Origin: Acidobacteriota bacterium
GTDB taxonomy: Bacteria > Acidobacteriota > Terriglobia > Terriglobales > Acidobacteriaceae
NCBI GenBank assembly: GCA_003224835.1
Contig: QHZX01000116.1
Coordinates: forward strand, 1 to 6,196
DNA length: 6,196 bases
Direction of reading: 5' to 3'
Made by a program: the position numbers and the translations under genes
The notes under the pieces: generated by a model
Databases searched by the model: none
The model's input: only the letters and a program-made list of their open reading frames with translations
What the model was told of the DNA's origin: nothing
Part shown: positions 1 through 6,153 of the stretch, one piece after another
Layout of the letters: every line of letters starts with the position of its first letter
Position numbering within the stretch: position 1 is the stretch's first letter

Positions 1-432
1 CTTTCGCCAAAAAGCGCGGCGCGGCGGCGGGAATTAGAGCAGGTACGAGATTCCGCGCAGACTGAAATTTTTTACGAGGCTCCGCATCGGATCCTGGCTG
101 CGATGGAAGATCTGATTGCAGCGTTGGGGCCGGGACGCCGCGTTGTCATCGCACGCGAGCTGACAAAAATCCATGAAGAGTTTATCCGCGGCACAGCTTC
201 CAGGGTTCTCGAAATCGTGAAGAATCGCGGAGAGGTGAAAGGCGAGATCGTACTGTTAATTGCCCCGGCGATGGAAGGCGAGATCCCGGTCGCGCAATGC
301 TCGGTAAAAGATCGTGTCGAACAGATCATGCGGGAAGAAAAGCTGGATGAAAAGGCCGCGTTAAAGAAGGCTGCTAAAGAACGCGGAATCTCAAAGAGCG
401 CCGCATATCGGGAGTGGCAGGGAGCCAAATAG
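1..432 (+). CDS. rsmI: 16S rRNA (cytidine-1402-2'-O)-methyltransferase RsmI, C-terminal half (5' end outside window)
   Basis: Frame 1 is open from the first base to a TAG stop, giving 143 residues; the family is usually about 280, so roughly half is missing at the window edge. The visible part carries the conserved FYEAPHRI block (residues 24-31), then VVIARELTKIHEE followed by FIRG (48-64), then GEIVLLIAP, all hallmarks of the C-terminal lobe of the tetrapyrrole-methylase fold as used by RsmI. The last about 40 residues (VKDRVEQIM to the end) form the small helical, HTH-like tail found in this family. By family knowledge the enzyme uses S-adenosylmethionine to 2'-O-methylate C1402 in the decoding centre of 16S rRNA, in the cytoplasm. 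An internal Met at base 103 is not the start, because the conserved FYEAPHR block lies upstream of it in the same frame. It is convergent with the yqeY-like gene (22 bp gap). Confidence 0.93.
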   Translation, partial: LSPKSAARRRELEQVRDSAQTEIFYEAPHRILAAMEDLIAALGPGRRVVIARELTKIHEEFIRGTASRVLEIVKNRGEVKGEIVLLIAPAMEGEIPVAQCSVKDRVEQIMREEKLDEKAALKKAAKERGISKSAAYREWQGAK

Positions 433-454
433 GCAATTCGCCCGCGCTCGGTAA

Positions 455-913
455 TTACTTTCCCGCTAATTCCTTCTTTACGGCTTCGCTTACCACTTTG
501 CCGTCCACTCGCATGCCCTGTGTCGCAAATTTTGCCATGGCATTTTTCATCACTGTGCCCATGTCTTTCATGCTGGGCGATCCCATCTCGACGATGACCG
601 CCTTCACGCTGGCCACGATGTCCGCCTCACTGGCCGCCTTCGGCATGTAAGTCTCGATAAGCGTGATCTCAGCGGCTTCTTTGTCAGCCATTTCCTGGCG
701 GCCGCCTTTGGTGAATTGTTCGATGGAGTCTTTGCGTTGCTTGATAAGCGTGCCCAGCACCTGCTGAGCTTCTTTGTCATCGAGCGGCGCCATTTTTTCA
801 ATCTCGCGATTTTTAAGCGCGGTCTTCACCATGCGCAGAGTAGAGAGTCTGGCTTCATCGCGGGCCTTCATCGCACTGGTAATGTCTTTCTGAATTTGAT
901 CTACAAGGGGCAT
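455..913 (-). CDS. yqeY: GatB/YqeY domain-containing protein
   Basis: The 152-residue product has the usual length of stand-alone YqeY proteins (about 150). The N-terminal segment (DITSAMKARDEARLSTLRMV, then TALKNREIEK, residues 10-40) and the C-terminal segment (MGTVMKNAMAKFATQGMRVDGK, then VVSEAVKKEL, 118-149) match the two conserved blocks of the family, all helical and charged. The fold is related to the tail domain of GatB, the tRNA-binding subunit of the Asp/Glu-tRNA amidotransferase, so a tRNA-linked role is often proposed; the true function of free-standing YqeY is not settled. The start is the ATG read from base 913. No Shine-Dalgarno is visible before it, and a TATAAT sits only 6 bases upstream, suggesting a leaderless or nearly leaderless message. 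It is convergent with rsmI, and a 169-bp gap separates it from the divergent aminotransferase gene. Confidence 0.92.
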   Translation of the reverse strand: MPLVDQIQKDITSAMKARDEARLSTLRMVKTALKNREIEKMAPLDDKEAQQVLGTLIKQRKDSIEQFTKGGRQEMADKEAAEITLIETYMPKAASEADIVASVKAVIVEMGSPSMKDMGTVMKNAMAKFATQGMRVDGKVVSEAVKKELAGK

Positions 914-919
914 GAAAAG

Positions 920-925
920 ATTATA
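920..925 (-). promoter_or_regulatory. Candidate -10 box (TATAAT) for the yqeY-like gene
   Basis: The minus strand reads a perfect TATAAT hexamer 6 bases before the ATG (TATAAT CTTTTC ATG). Transcription would be expected to start about 7 bases after the hexamer, that is at the start codon itself. No good -35 (TTGACA-like) is found 16-18 bases upstream, so this is a candidate only. Confidence 0.4.
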
Positions 926-965
926 ACTACGTCGTTGCTCACTGGCCGTCGGTCATCGCAAGAGC

Positions 966-1032
966 ATTCGCCGATACACGGCCTCATCCGTCGGATAACC
1001 ATGCCCGACGAAGCTCCAATTTTCCGATACAC
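966..1032 (+). repeat. 14-bp imperfect direct repeat (ATTnnCCGATACAC) spaced 53 bp, upstream of the aminotransferase
   Basis: The copies are at 966-979 (ATTCGCCGATACAC) and 1019-1032 (ATTTTCCGATACAC), 12 of 14 positions identical, with starts 53 bases apart, close to five turns of B-DNA. They lie in the gap between the divergent yqeY-like and aminotransferase genes. The right copy overlaps a weak -10-like TACACT at 1028-1033, about 50 bases before the aminotransferase ATG. The arrangement resembles a pair of same-face protein sites, but no known regulator is recognised. Confidence 0.4.
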
Positions 1033-1082
1033 TAGTAGATACTTTCTGCATTTCCAGACTTCATCTCAAAAGGACTAATGAC

Positions 1083-2279
1083 ATGCTGCTGAAGAACCGT
1101 CTTTTCACTCCGGTTCCAACCCCTCTTTTACCGGCGGCGCAGAATGCGATGGCGGCATTCACTGCGCATCACCGCACCGCCGACTTCAAAGCCCTTTACA
1201 CCCGAGTGCTAGCCGATATGAAGGATTTCGTCGGCACGGCGAATGATGTTTTGGTAATCGCTTCGTCAGGGACCGGCGTGATGGAGGGAGCGGTCTCGAA
1301 CCTGACGTCGCCCGGCGACAGAGTTCTGGTACTCACGGCGGGCAAATTCGGTGAGCGCTGGCGCGATCTGGCGAAGGCTTATGGTTGCAGCGTTGATGTT
1401 GTTGAAAAGCCTTATGGCGAAACATTTTCACTGGATGAAGTCCGATCGAAGCTAACGCCTGAGACGAAAGCGGTTTACGTGCAAGCGACGGAGAGCTCCA
1501 CAGGAGTTAGCCACGACGTGCAGGGGATCGCGAAGCTGGTGCGCGCGAATGGCGACACGTTGCTGGTCGTCGACGCCATCACCGGATTGGGCACTACGCA
1601 CCTGGATGTAGATGGGTGGGGCATTGACGTAATCATCGGTGGATCGCAAAAGGCGTTGATGATTCCGCCCGGCCTCGCCTACTGCGGGATCAGTGATCGA
1701 GCATGGAAGCGCATGGAGATGGCAAAAAATCCGCGTTATTACTTCGATTTCCGTAAAGAGCGGAAAGCGGCTGCGAAGGGCGAGTCGGCATTCACGCCGG
1801 CAACATCATTGTTCGCGGCTTTGGGCGCGGCACTGGATTTCATTCGTCAGATGGGCAGTGGTGATCTGGCTGCCGGCCGAAAGGCTTTGGTGGACAATGC
1901 CGAACTCGCGGCCGAGATGACACGGGCTGGAGTGAAAGCACTTGGACTTAAGCTTTATGCGTCATCACCAAGCGCGGCGCTGACCGCTGTGACGGCGCCT
2001 GCGGGACTTGACTCGGGAAAGATCGTGAAGGAGTTCCGGGAATCTTTTTCAGCGGTCGTGGCCAATGGCCAGGGCGATATGAAAGGCAAACTCTTTCGCA
2101 TCGCGCACATCGGCTATTACGATTTCCTGGACACGATCGGGATTCTGGCCGCGCTTGAGCATGTGCTGGCGACGGTTACGGATAAGCCGGTGGAGTACGG
2201 AGTCGCAGTGCGGGCGGCGCAGGAAGTGTTTGCGCGCGCCCGACGCGGTGAACTGGAAGCGGTGGGTGCGAGAAACTAG
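1083..2279 (+). CDS. Class-V PLP-dependent aminotransferase, alanine/serine-glyoxylate type; candidate phosphoserine aminotransferase
   Basis: This 398-residue cytoplasmic enzyme has the full landmarks of the AGXT branch of class-V aminotransferases: the N-terminal RLFTPVPTP (6-14), the cofactor-phosphate loop SSGTGVMEG (61-69), ESSTG (137-141), the pyridine-binding Asp164 in VVDAITG, the Schiff-base Lys190 in GGSQKALMIPPG, and a late substrate-carboxylate Arg339 in FRIAHIGYYD. The Asp-Lys distance of 26 equals that of human AGT (Asp183/Lys209). The start is supported by AAAGGA at 1068-1073, 9 bases before the ATG, and by the family N-terminus. It lies on the same strand as serA, with an opposing lipoprotein gene between. 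Relatives of this branch serve as alanine/serine-glyoxylate, aspartate or phosphoserine aminotransferases; SerA proximity makes the phosphoserine step plausible (inference). Family assignment is firm; the substrate is not. Confidence 0.93.
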   Translation: MLLKNRLFTPVPTPLLPAAQNAMAAFTAHHRTADFKALYTRVLADMKDFVGTANDVLVIASSGTGVMEGAVSNLTSPGDRVLVLTAGKFGERWRDLAKAYGCSVDVVEKPYGETFSLDEVRSKLTPETKAVYVQATESSTGVSHDVQGIAKLVRANGDTLLVVDAITGLGTTHLDVDGWGIDVIIGGSQKALMIPPGLAYCGISDRAWKRMEMAKNPRYYFDFRKERKAAAKGESAFTPATSLFAALGAALDFIRQMGSGDLAAGRKALVDNAELAAEMTRAGVKALGLKLYASSPSAALTAVTAPAGLDSGKIVKEFRESFSAVVANGQGDMKGKLFRIAHIGYYDFLDTIGILAALEHVLATVTDKPVEYGVAVRAAQEVFARARRGELEAVGARN

Positions 2280-2290
2280 CCGTTCCCACC

Positions 2291-2623
2291 TTACAGGCCT
2301 CCCGCTGTGCCCGGATTGGTAACCGTAACGGGAACAGCCGGATTGGCGGTAGCGACTGCGCTGGCAGGAATAGTCGCTTTAACTACCGTCGCGCTTACGA
2401 ATGTGGTCGTCATTGCGGTCCCGTTGAACTTTACCGATGCATTGCTGTTAAAGTTCGACCCGTCCACTTCCAGGGTGAAGGACGAACTGCCTGCGGCGGT
2501 GCTGGGTGGCACGAGAGCGGCGATAGCAGGCATCGTGCCAGGTGATGGGGGTGTAGTGGCAGGTTTTGAGTAGCCGCATCCAACGCCAGTTGCGGCCAAT
2601 AACATAACTAGTAGTAGCTTCAT
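2291..2623 (-). CDS. Small IPT/TIG-domain lipoprotein, apparently lacking the last strand
   Basis: The 110-residue product begins with a lipoprotein-type signal (MKLLLVMLLAATGVG before Cys16; the -3 residue is Gly, which is atypical but tolerable), then a Pro/Thr/Ser-rich linker (17-31), then one immunoglobulin-like IPT/TIG domain (32-108). Recognisable domain blocks are PAIAALVPPSTAAGSSSFTL, the VDGSNF turn, SVKFNGTAMTTTFVSATVV and PVTVTNPG. In multi-repeat relatives the NPG motif is followed by a Gly-rich turn and a final strand of the type SNALTFTV; here the protein stops at NPGTAGGL. Neither other frame beyond the stop restores that strand. The ATG at 2623 is supported by GGAG (bases 2635-2632) 8 bases upstream. 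It should be exported and lipid-anchored; function is unknown. It converges with the aminotransferase (11 bp gap) and diverges from serA. Confidence 0.75.
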   Translation of the reverse strand: MKLLLVMLLAATGVGCGYSKPATTPPSPGTMPAIAALVPPSTAAGSSSFTLEVDGSNFNSNASVKFNGTAMTTTFVSATVVKATIPASAVATANPAVPVTVTNPGTAGGL

Positions 2624-2657
2624 GAGTTTGTCTCCGGTGGGTGTTGTTGTGAACTGA

Positions 2658-2678
2658 ACTGAGTTTAGGAAACTCGGT
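2658..2678 (+). promoter_or_regulatory. Near-perfect palindrome/hairpin in the serA upstream region
   Basis: Left arm ACTGAGTTT (2658-2666), loop AGG, right arm AAACTCGGT (2670-2678). The inner 6-bp arms GAGTTT/AAACTC are perfect; the third pair from the base is T-G, a mismatch in DNA but a wobble pair in + strand RNA. It ends 49 bases before the serA ATG and also lies upstream of the divergent lipoprotein gene. It could be an operator or a 5'-leader stem. No U-tract follows, so it is not an intrinsic terminator. A tandem GAACT GAACT (2651-2660) abuts it. No clear -35/-10 pair was found for either gene. Confidence 0.4.
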
Positions 2679-2727
2679 ACTTTGGAGTGTCTGAAGGCTG
2701 TAATTTTCTTGTAAAGGAATCATCGAG

Positions 2728-4329
2728 ATGAAAATCGTTATCGCGGAAAAAATGTCGTCCTCGGCCGTCAATCTGTTGCGCGAGCCGGACTGGACAGTCA
2801 TTACGCCGGACCAACTGAATGGCAGCCTGGCAACGGAACTGGAAACGGCAGACGCCTTGCTGGTGCGGTCGGCCGTCCAAGTGAACGCCGCTTTGCTGGC
2901 CAATGCCTCGAAGCTGCGCGTGATTGGCCGCGCTGGCGTCGGGGTCGACAACATTGAGCTTGAGCCTGCCACCCGCCAGGGCATCGCGGTAATGAATACG
3001 CCCGGGGCGAACGCGGTGGCGGTGGCAGAGATAACGATTGGGCTGATGCTCAGCATGGCGCGTTTCGTTCCTCGCGCCAACGAGTTGATGCACGCTGGGA
3101 AATGGGAGAAGAAATCTCTGCAGGGCACCGAACTGCGCGGCAAGATATTAGGAATTGTGGGTCTGGGCAAGATTGGACTGGAAGTCGCGAAACGTGCCCG
3201 CGCTTTCGGCATGGAAATCGTCGGACATGATCCATTCGTCTCGCCGGGCATCGCGAAGGATGCCGGCGTTCGTCTGGCGTCTCTCGATGAGCTCTATGGC
3301 GCATCAGACTATGTAAGTCTTCACGTTGGACTGACCCCGCAAACCGAAAACATGATCAACGCCGAATCTCTGAAGAAGATGAAAAAGGGAGTGCGGCTGG
3401 TCAATTGCGCGCGCGGTGAACTGGTCGACGAAGGAGCATTAGTTTCCGCGCTCAAGGACGGTCAGGTCGCCGCGGCCGCGTTGGATGTTTTTGTCCATGA
3501 GCCATTGAAAGATTCACCGCTGCAAAAAATGGAGAACGTGATCCTGACGCCGCACATCGCCGGTTCTACGAATGAAGCGCAGGAAGCCGTCGGTCAGCAG
3601 ATAGCAATGCAGGTCAAGGAATATCTGAAGCACGGCGTAATTCAGAATGCCGTCAACGTGCCCTCGGTTTCACACGATGAGTATGTTCAGATGAAGCCGT
3701 ACATCGTGCTGGCTGAGAGGTTGGGGTCGTTTTTGGCGCAGATCAGCGGAAGCGGACTCGAAGAAATTTCAATTGCCTACACCGGCCACATTACCGAGTG
3801 GAAGACGGAACTGATCCGCAACGCTACCATCAAGGGCATTCTGAATGTTGCCGTCGATGAAACCGCGAACCTGGTGAATGCGGCAAGTCTGGCGTCCTCG
3901 CGCGGACTACGGGTGCACGAGGAGCGCAAGCCCAAAGCCTCCACCGGCGGGGTGGGAAGCGTGCTCTCCATCGAGATTCGGAATCAAAAAGAGACGCACA
4001 TCGCCAAGGGGGCGGTGATCAGAGAGGACGCAGTCCGCCTGCTGCATGTAGATGGCATCGATGCCGAGGCGCCGCTTGGAGAGAATTTGATTTACCTGCG
4101 GAACCAGGACGTGCCGGGAGTAATTGGAAAAGTTGGCACTATCCTCGGGAAGCATGGGATCAACATTGCGAATTTTTCATTGGGCCGCAGAAGCGGCGAA
4201 CCACAGCCGGGGCAACCACTCGAAGCCATCGCGGTGGTGCAGGTCGACGGCAGCGTACCGGAGGCAGTGGTCTCCGAGTTGCGCGGAATACCCGCCATAC
4301 ACCAGGCGAAGGCAATCCACCTGGAATAA
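2728..4329 (+). CDS. serA: D-3-phosphoglycerate dehydrogenase (long, ACT-domain type)
   Basis: This cytoplasmic enzyme oxidises 3-phosphoglycerate to 3-phosphohydroxypyruvate with NAD+, the first step of serine synthesis. At 533 residues it matches the long (type I) PGDH class. Visible parts in order: N-terminal half of the substrate domain with RAGVGVDNI (68-76); Rossmann NAD domain with GLGKIG (145-150) and the ribose-binding Asp168 in HDPF; catalytic Arg229 (NCARGE), Glu258 (HEP) and His276 (TPHIAGST); an intervening allosteric substrate-binding-type domain (about 315-450); and a C-terminal ACT domain (about 455-533, LRNQDVPGVIGKVGTILG). ACT domains bind serine for feedback inhibition in many relatives, so similar control is likely but not proven. 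The ATG is preceded by AAAGGA (2713-2718) with 9-base spacing, and the start MKIVIAEK is typical. The 26-bp gap to the next gene suggests co-transcription. No key residue is missing. Confidence 0.97.
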   Translation: MKIVIAEKMSSSAVNLLREPDWTVITPDQLNGSLATELETADALLVRSAVQVNAALLANASKLRVIGRAGVGVDNIELEPATRQGIAVMNTPGANAVAVAEITIGLMLSMARFVPRANELMHAGKWEKKSLQGTELRGKILGIVGLGKIGLEVAKRARAFGMEIVGHDPFVSPGIAKDAGVRLASLDELYGASDYVSLHVGLTPQTENMINAESLKKMKKGVRLVNCARGELVDEGALVSALKDGQVAAAALDVFVHEPLKDSPLQKMENVILTPHIAGSTNEAQEAVGQQIAMQVKEYLKHGVIQNAVNVPSVSHDEYVQMKPYIVLAERLGSFLAQISGSGLEEISIAYTGHITEWKTELIRNATIKGILNVAVDETANLVNAASLASSRGLRVHEERKPKASTGGVGSVLSIEIRNQKETHIAKGAVIREDAVRLLHVDGIDAEAPLGENLIYLRNQDVPGVIGKVGTILGKHGINIANFSLGRRSGEPQPGQPLEAIAVVQVDGSVPEAVVSELRGIPAIHQAKAIHLE

Positions 4330-4355
4330 GGCATGCGCAACGCGAAAGGAAATGA

Positions 4356-4976
4356 ATGCTGAAGAAGGCGTTGTCGGCAGGGGCGGTGGCTTTTTTGTGC
4401 GTCTCTTTTGCTGCCGCACAGGATATTGGTCATTTTGATGTCAGCTTCGGCTGGGGTGCGGCTTTCACAAAGACGTCCAGCAATGGCTTTAACGGGATCA
4501 CAGTCTCGCCAACAAGCGCGGGAATGTATCTCGGCACCTTCCGGTTTCGTTTTAACCGGATGAACGGCATCGAAATAAACGGCGCCCGTACTGACAATTC
4601 GCAGATTTTTGTTTTGGGGACAACTGAGTACCGGGCGCAGACCAGCATCACCGAATTCAGCGGTGCCTACGTGCTGAGCCCATTCCATTTTGAGAAATTA
4701 GATCCTTTTGTGCTCGCGGGCGGTGGGGCGCTACGTTTCACTCCGGGGAACCAGTTTATAAATGGAAACCCCTCGCCCTTCAGCGCTGCCCAGCAAACCT
4801 CAATGGCATTCCTATACGGCGGCGGAGTTGATTATCGATTTTGGAGGCGCCTCGCAGTACGGCTGCAATACCGAGGACTGATTTACAAAGAACCCAATTT
4901 TCACGTAACCCAATTTTTCACGGGGAGCAAAGGCCACATGGCTGAGCCGACAATCGGAATCGTTCTGAATTTCTGA
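4356..4976 (+). CDS. Small outer-membrane beta-barrel protein
   Basis: The 206-residue product has a cleavable signal peptide (MLKKALSAGAVAFLCVSFAAA, probable cut after Ala21 before QD). The rest is built from alternating hydrophobic/polar, Gly- and aromatic-rich strands: FDVSFGWGAAF, AGMYLGTFRFRF, GIEINGAR, TEFSGAYVLS, DPFVLAGGGALRF, MAFLYGGGVDYRF, LAVRLQYRGLIY and finally PTIGIVLNF. The terminal Phe fits the C-terminal signal read by the BAM assembly machine. Size and strand count suggest an eight-stranded barrel of the OmpA-like/OMP_b-brl kind. Cargo or function cannot be deduced. The ATG at 4356 has AAAGGA (4345-4350) 5 bases upstream; another ATG at 4352 is in a different frame. It follows serA by 26 bp on the same strand, so it probably shares its transcript, without an obvious metabolic link. 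It converges with the M50 protease gene (14 bp gap). Confidence 0.82.
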   Translation: MLKKALSAGAVAFLCVSFAAAQDIGHFDVSFGWGAAFTKTSSNGFNGITVSPTSAGMYLGTFRFRFNRMNGIEINGARTDNSQIFVLGTTEYRAQTSITEFSGAYVLSPFHFEKLDPFVLAGGGALRFTPGNQFINGNPSPFSAAQQTSMAFLYGGGVDYRFWRRLAVRLQYRGLIYKEPNFHVTQFFTGSKGHMAEPTIGIVLNF

Positions 4977-4990
4977 CTCTTAGAACTTAA

Positions 4991-6100
4991 TCACGATTCG
5001 AGGGCGGCGTTGCGGAGCTTGCGGGTTTCGGCCAGCAGGGCCATAGAGTGCATCAGGTTCTGCAGGGTTACAATCCCCACCAGTTGCTGGTTCTCGACAA
5101 TAGGAATGATGCTCAGATTGCGGGCGCTGAGTTTGCGAAAAGCAGAAGAGAGCGACTCGGTTTTCTGGGCCACATCGAAAATGCGATTCATCACAGCCTG
5201 AACGTAGCCGTTGCCTTCCCGGCGCAGAGTCTGCAAGATCTTCTGCTTTGAAACCACGCCGACCATGTCTGCGCCACGAATCACCGGGAAATCATCTTGC
5301 AACGAGTGCACGGCTTTTTCGAGCGCGTCCTCGAGAGTGTCGGCGGGCGAAAGCGTGGCAAAATCCGTAAGCATAATATCTTCCAGCCGCACGGTTTCAA
5401 TCACTGAACGGAATACAGCAGAACGGTCTTCGATCTGCGCCGCTATGAAAAGAAAAATGCCAATCACCGAAAACCAGTAATTCCACCAGCCGGCAAACAT
5501 AAATGCGATAGCGAAGCCCCGGCCAATGCTGACCGCGCGACGGGTTGCAGTAACGGGATCCATGGTTCGAGTGAACACGGCACGCAGCACTCGTCCGCCA
5601 TCCATGGGATATGCGGGCAAAAGATTGAAGAACCCCAGCCACAAGTTTGCCCAGACCAGGCTATGAGGCAGGTTCAGAGAAGTCACAGATGGGTCGGCCC
5701 ACAGGCGGTCGTGGGGCATGGCAACGCTCAGAACCGCGGCTGCGGCCCCGGCAATTAGAAAGTTTACGATTGGACCGGCTGCTGCGATGCGAGCGTCACG
5801 CTTCCAGTCCGCCGCCAATTCAGGCTGGGCTTCGTCGAAGATTGTGATTCCGCCAATGGGCAGCAGCACGATGCCTTTCGGCGGAACTCCCGACTGCTTC
5901 CCAACCAGGGCATGCCCAATCTCGTGCAATACTACCGAGCCAAACACAATAGCCAGCAGTGCAGTTCCCCGCCACGGGCTTACGGCGCTGCGCGCCAGCT
6001 GTCCATTCGCCCATACGAAAAGCAGCAGCAGCACAAACGACAGGTGAATTCGAATTTCGACTCCGAAAATCCGCCCCGCGTGAATGGACCAGGTTCTCAT
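4991..6100 (-). CDS. Site-2-protease-type M50 zinc metalloprotease with two C-terminal CBS domains
   Basis: This 369-residue inner-membrane protein should cut substrates within the membrane. The zinc motif HEIGH (His59, Glu60, His63) lies in a hydrophobic segment; AAAGPIVNF (106-114) and NLLPAYPMDGGR (159-170, third zinc ligand Asp167) complete the M50/S2P signature. Membrane segments are seen at about 17-33, 46-64, 104-127, 147-163 and 195-222. Two CBS domains follow (about 240-295 with DIMLTDFATLSPADTLEDAL, and 302-356 ending IPIVENQQLVGIVTLQNLM); such pairs bind adenine nucleotides in many proteins, so activity may respond to energy state (inference). This is the MJ-S2P/SpoIVFB-like group, not the PDZ-containing RseP group. 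The start ATG at 6100 is the first in-frame one; no good Shine-Dalgarno is visible, and a TATAAG sits 13 bases upstream. The substrate is unknown; no anti-sigma gene lies nearby. Confidence 0.93.
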   Translation of the reverse strand: MRTWSIHAGRIFGVEIRIHLSFVLLLLFVWANGQLARSAVSPWRGTALLAIVFGSVVLHEIGHALVGKQSGVPPKGIVLLPIGGITIFDEAQPELAADWKRDARIAAAGPIVNFLIAGAAAAVLSVAMPHDRLWADPSVTSLNLPHSLVWANLWLGFFNLLPAYPMDGGRVLRAVFTRTMDPVTATRRAVSIGRGFAIAFMFAGWWNYWFSVIGIFLFIAAQIEDRSAVFRSVIETVRLEDIMLTDFATLSPADTLEDALEKAVHSLQDDFPVIRGADMVGVVSKQKILQTLRREGNGYVQAVMNRIFDVAQKTESLSSAFRKLSARNLSIIPIVENQQLVGIVTLQNLMHSMALLAETRKLRNAALES

Positions 6101-6113
6101 GCTGTTCTGTAAT

Positions 6114-6119
6114 CTTATA
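6114..6119 (-). promoter_or_regulatory. Candidate -10 box (TATAAG) for the M50 protease gene
   Basis: The minus strand reads ACATATAAGATT upstream of the protease ATG, with the hexamer ending 13 bases before it. A start about 7 bases downstream would leave a leader of only about 6 bases, in agreement with the lack of a Shine-Dalgarno. No good -35 is seen at 16-18 bases, so the call is weak. Confidence 0.3.
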
Positions 6120-6131
6120 TGTTTAGACGAG

Positions 6132-6151
6132 CCGGCGTGGTCCGGCGTTGT
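6132..6151 (+). repeat. Tandem 10-bp direct repeat in the protease/rsmD divergent region
   Basis: CCGGCGTGGT (6132-6141) is followed directly by CCGGCGTTGT (6142-6151), 9 of 10 identical with a period of 10 bases, about one helical turn. It lies just upstream of the candidate -10 of the protease gene, where a regulator could touch the promoter. It could also be a chance low-complexity GC-rich repeat. Confidence 0.4.
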
Positions 6152-6153
6152 GC

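Noticed and set aside
946..1010. CCGTCGG at 946-952 and 988-994 plus an inverted CCGACG at 1005-1010
   Set aside because: These 6-7 base motifs are short and expected often in GC-rich DNA; without comparative data they add little beyond the longer 14-bp repeat in the same gap.
716..1078. Open frame of 120 codons on + strand
   Set aside because: It is mostly antisense to the well-supported yqeY-like gene; its in-frame tail over the intergenic region has no homology-like pattern or RBS.
2280..2310. Frameshift that would restore the missing end of the IPT/TIG domain
   Set aside because: Both other minus-strand frames past the stop were read; neither gives the expected SNALTF-like closing strand.
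2448..3251. Long minus-strand open frame of 267 codons opposite serA
   Set aside because: It is antisense to conserved serA codons, overlaps the lipoprotein gene in another frame, and its composition (Arg/Ser/Pro-rich) shows no domain.
3409..3432. SerA has ARGELVDE where ARGGxxDE is common
   Set aside because: The catalytic Arg is kept, and a Glu at this position is common across the D-2-hydroxyacid dehydrogenase family, so it is not a defect.
4092..4688. Minus-strand open frame of 198 codons opposite the end of serA and the barrel gene
   Set aside because: It covers the antisense of the conserved ACT domain and of the barrel signal peptide, and has no recognisable motif.
4977..4990. Possible bidirectional terminator between the convergent barrel and protease genes
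   Set aside because: The 14-bp gap and flanks show no GC-rich stem followed by a T-run on either strand.
6131..6146. Inverted repeat GCCGG-N6-CCGGC
   Set aside because: It is a by-product of the tandem CCGGCG repeat, since CCGG is self-complementary; it is not counted separately.
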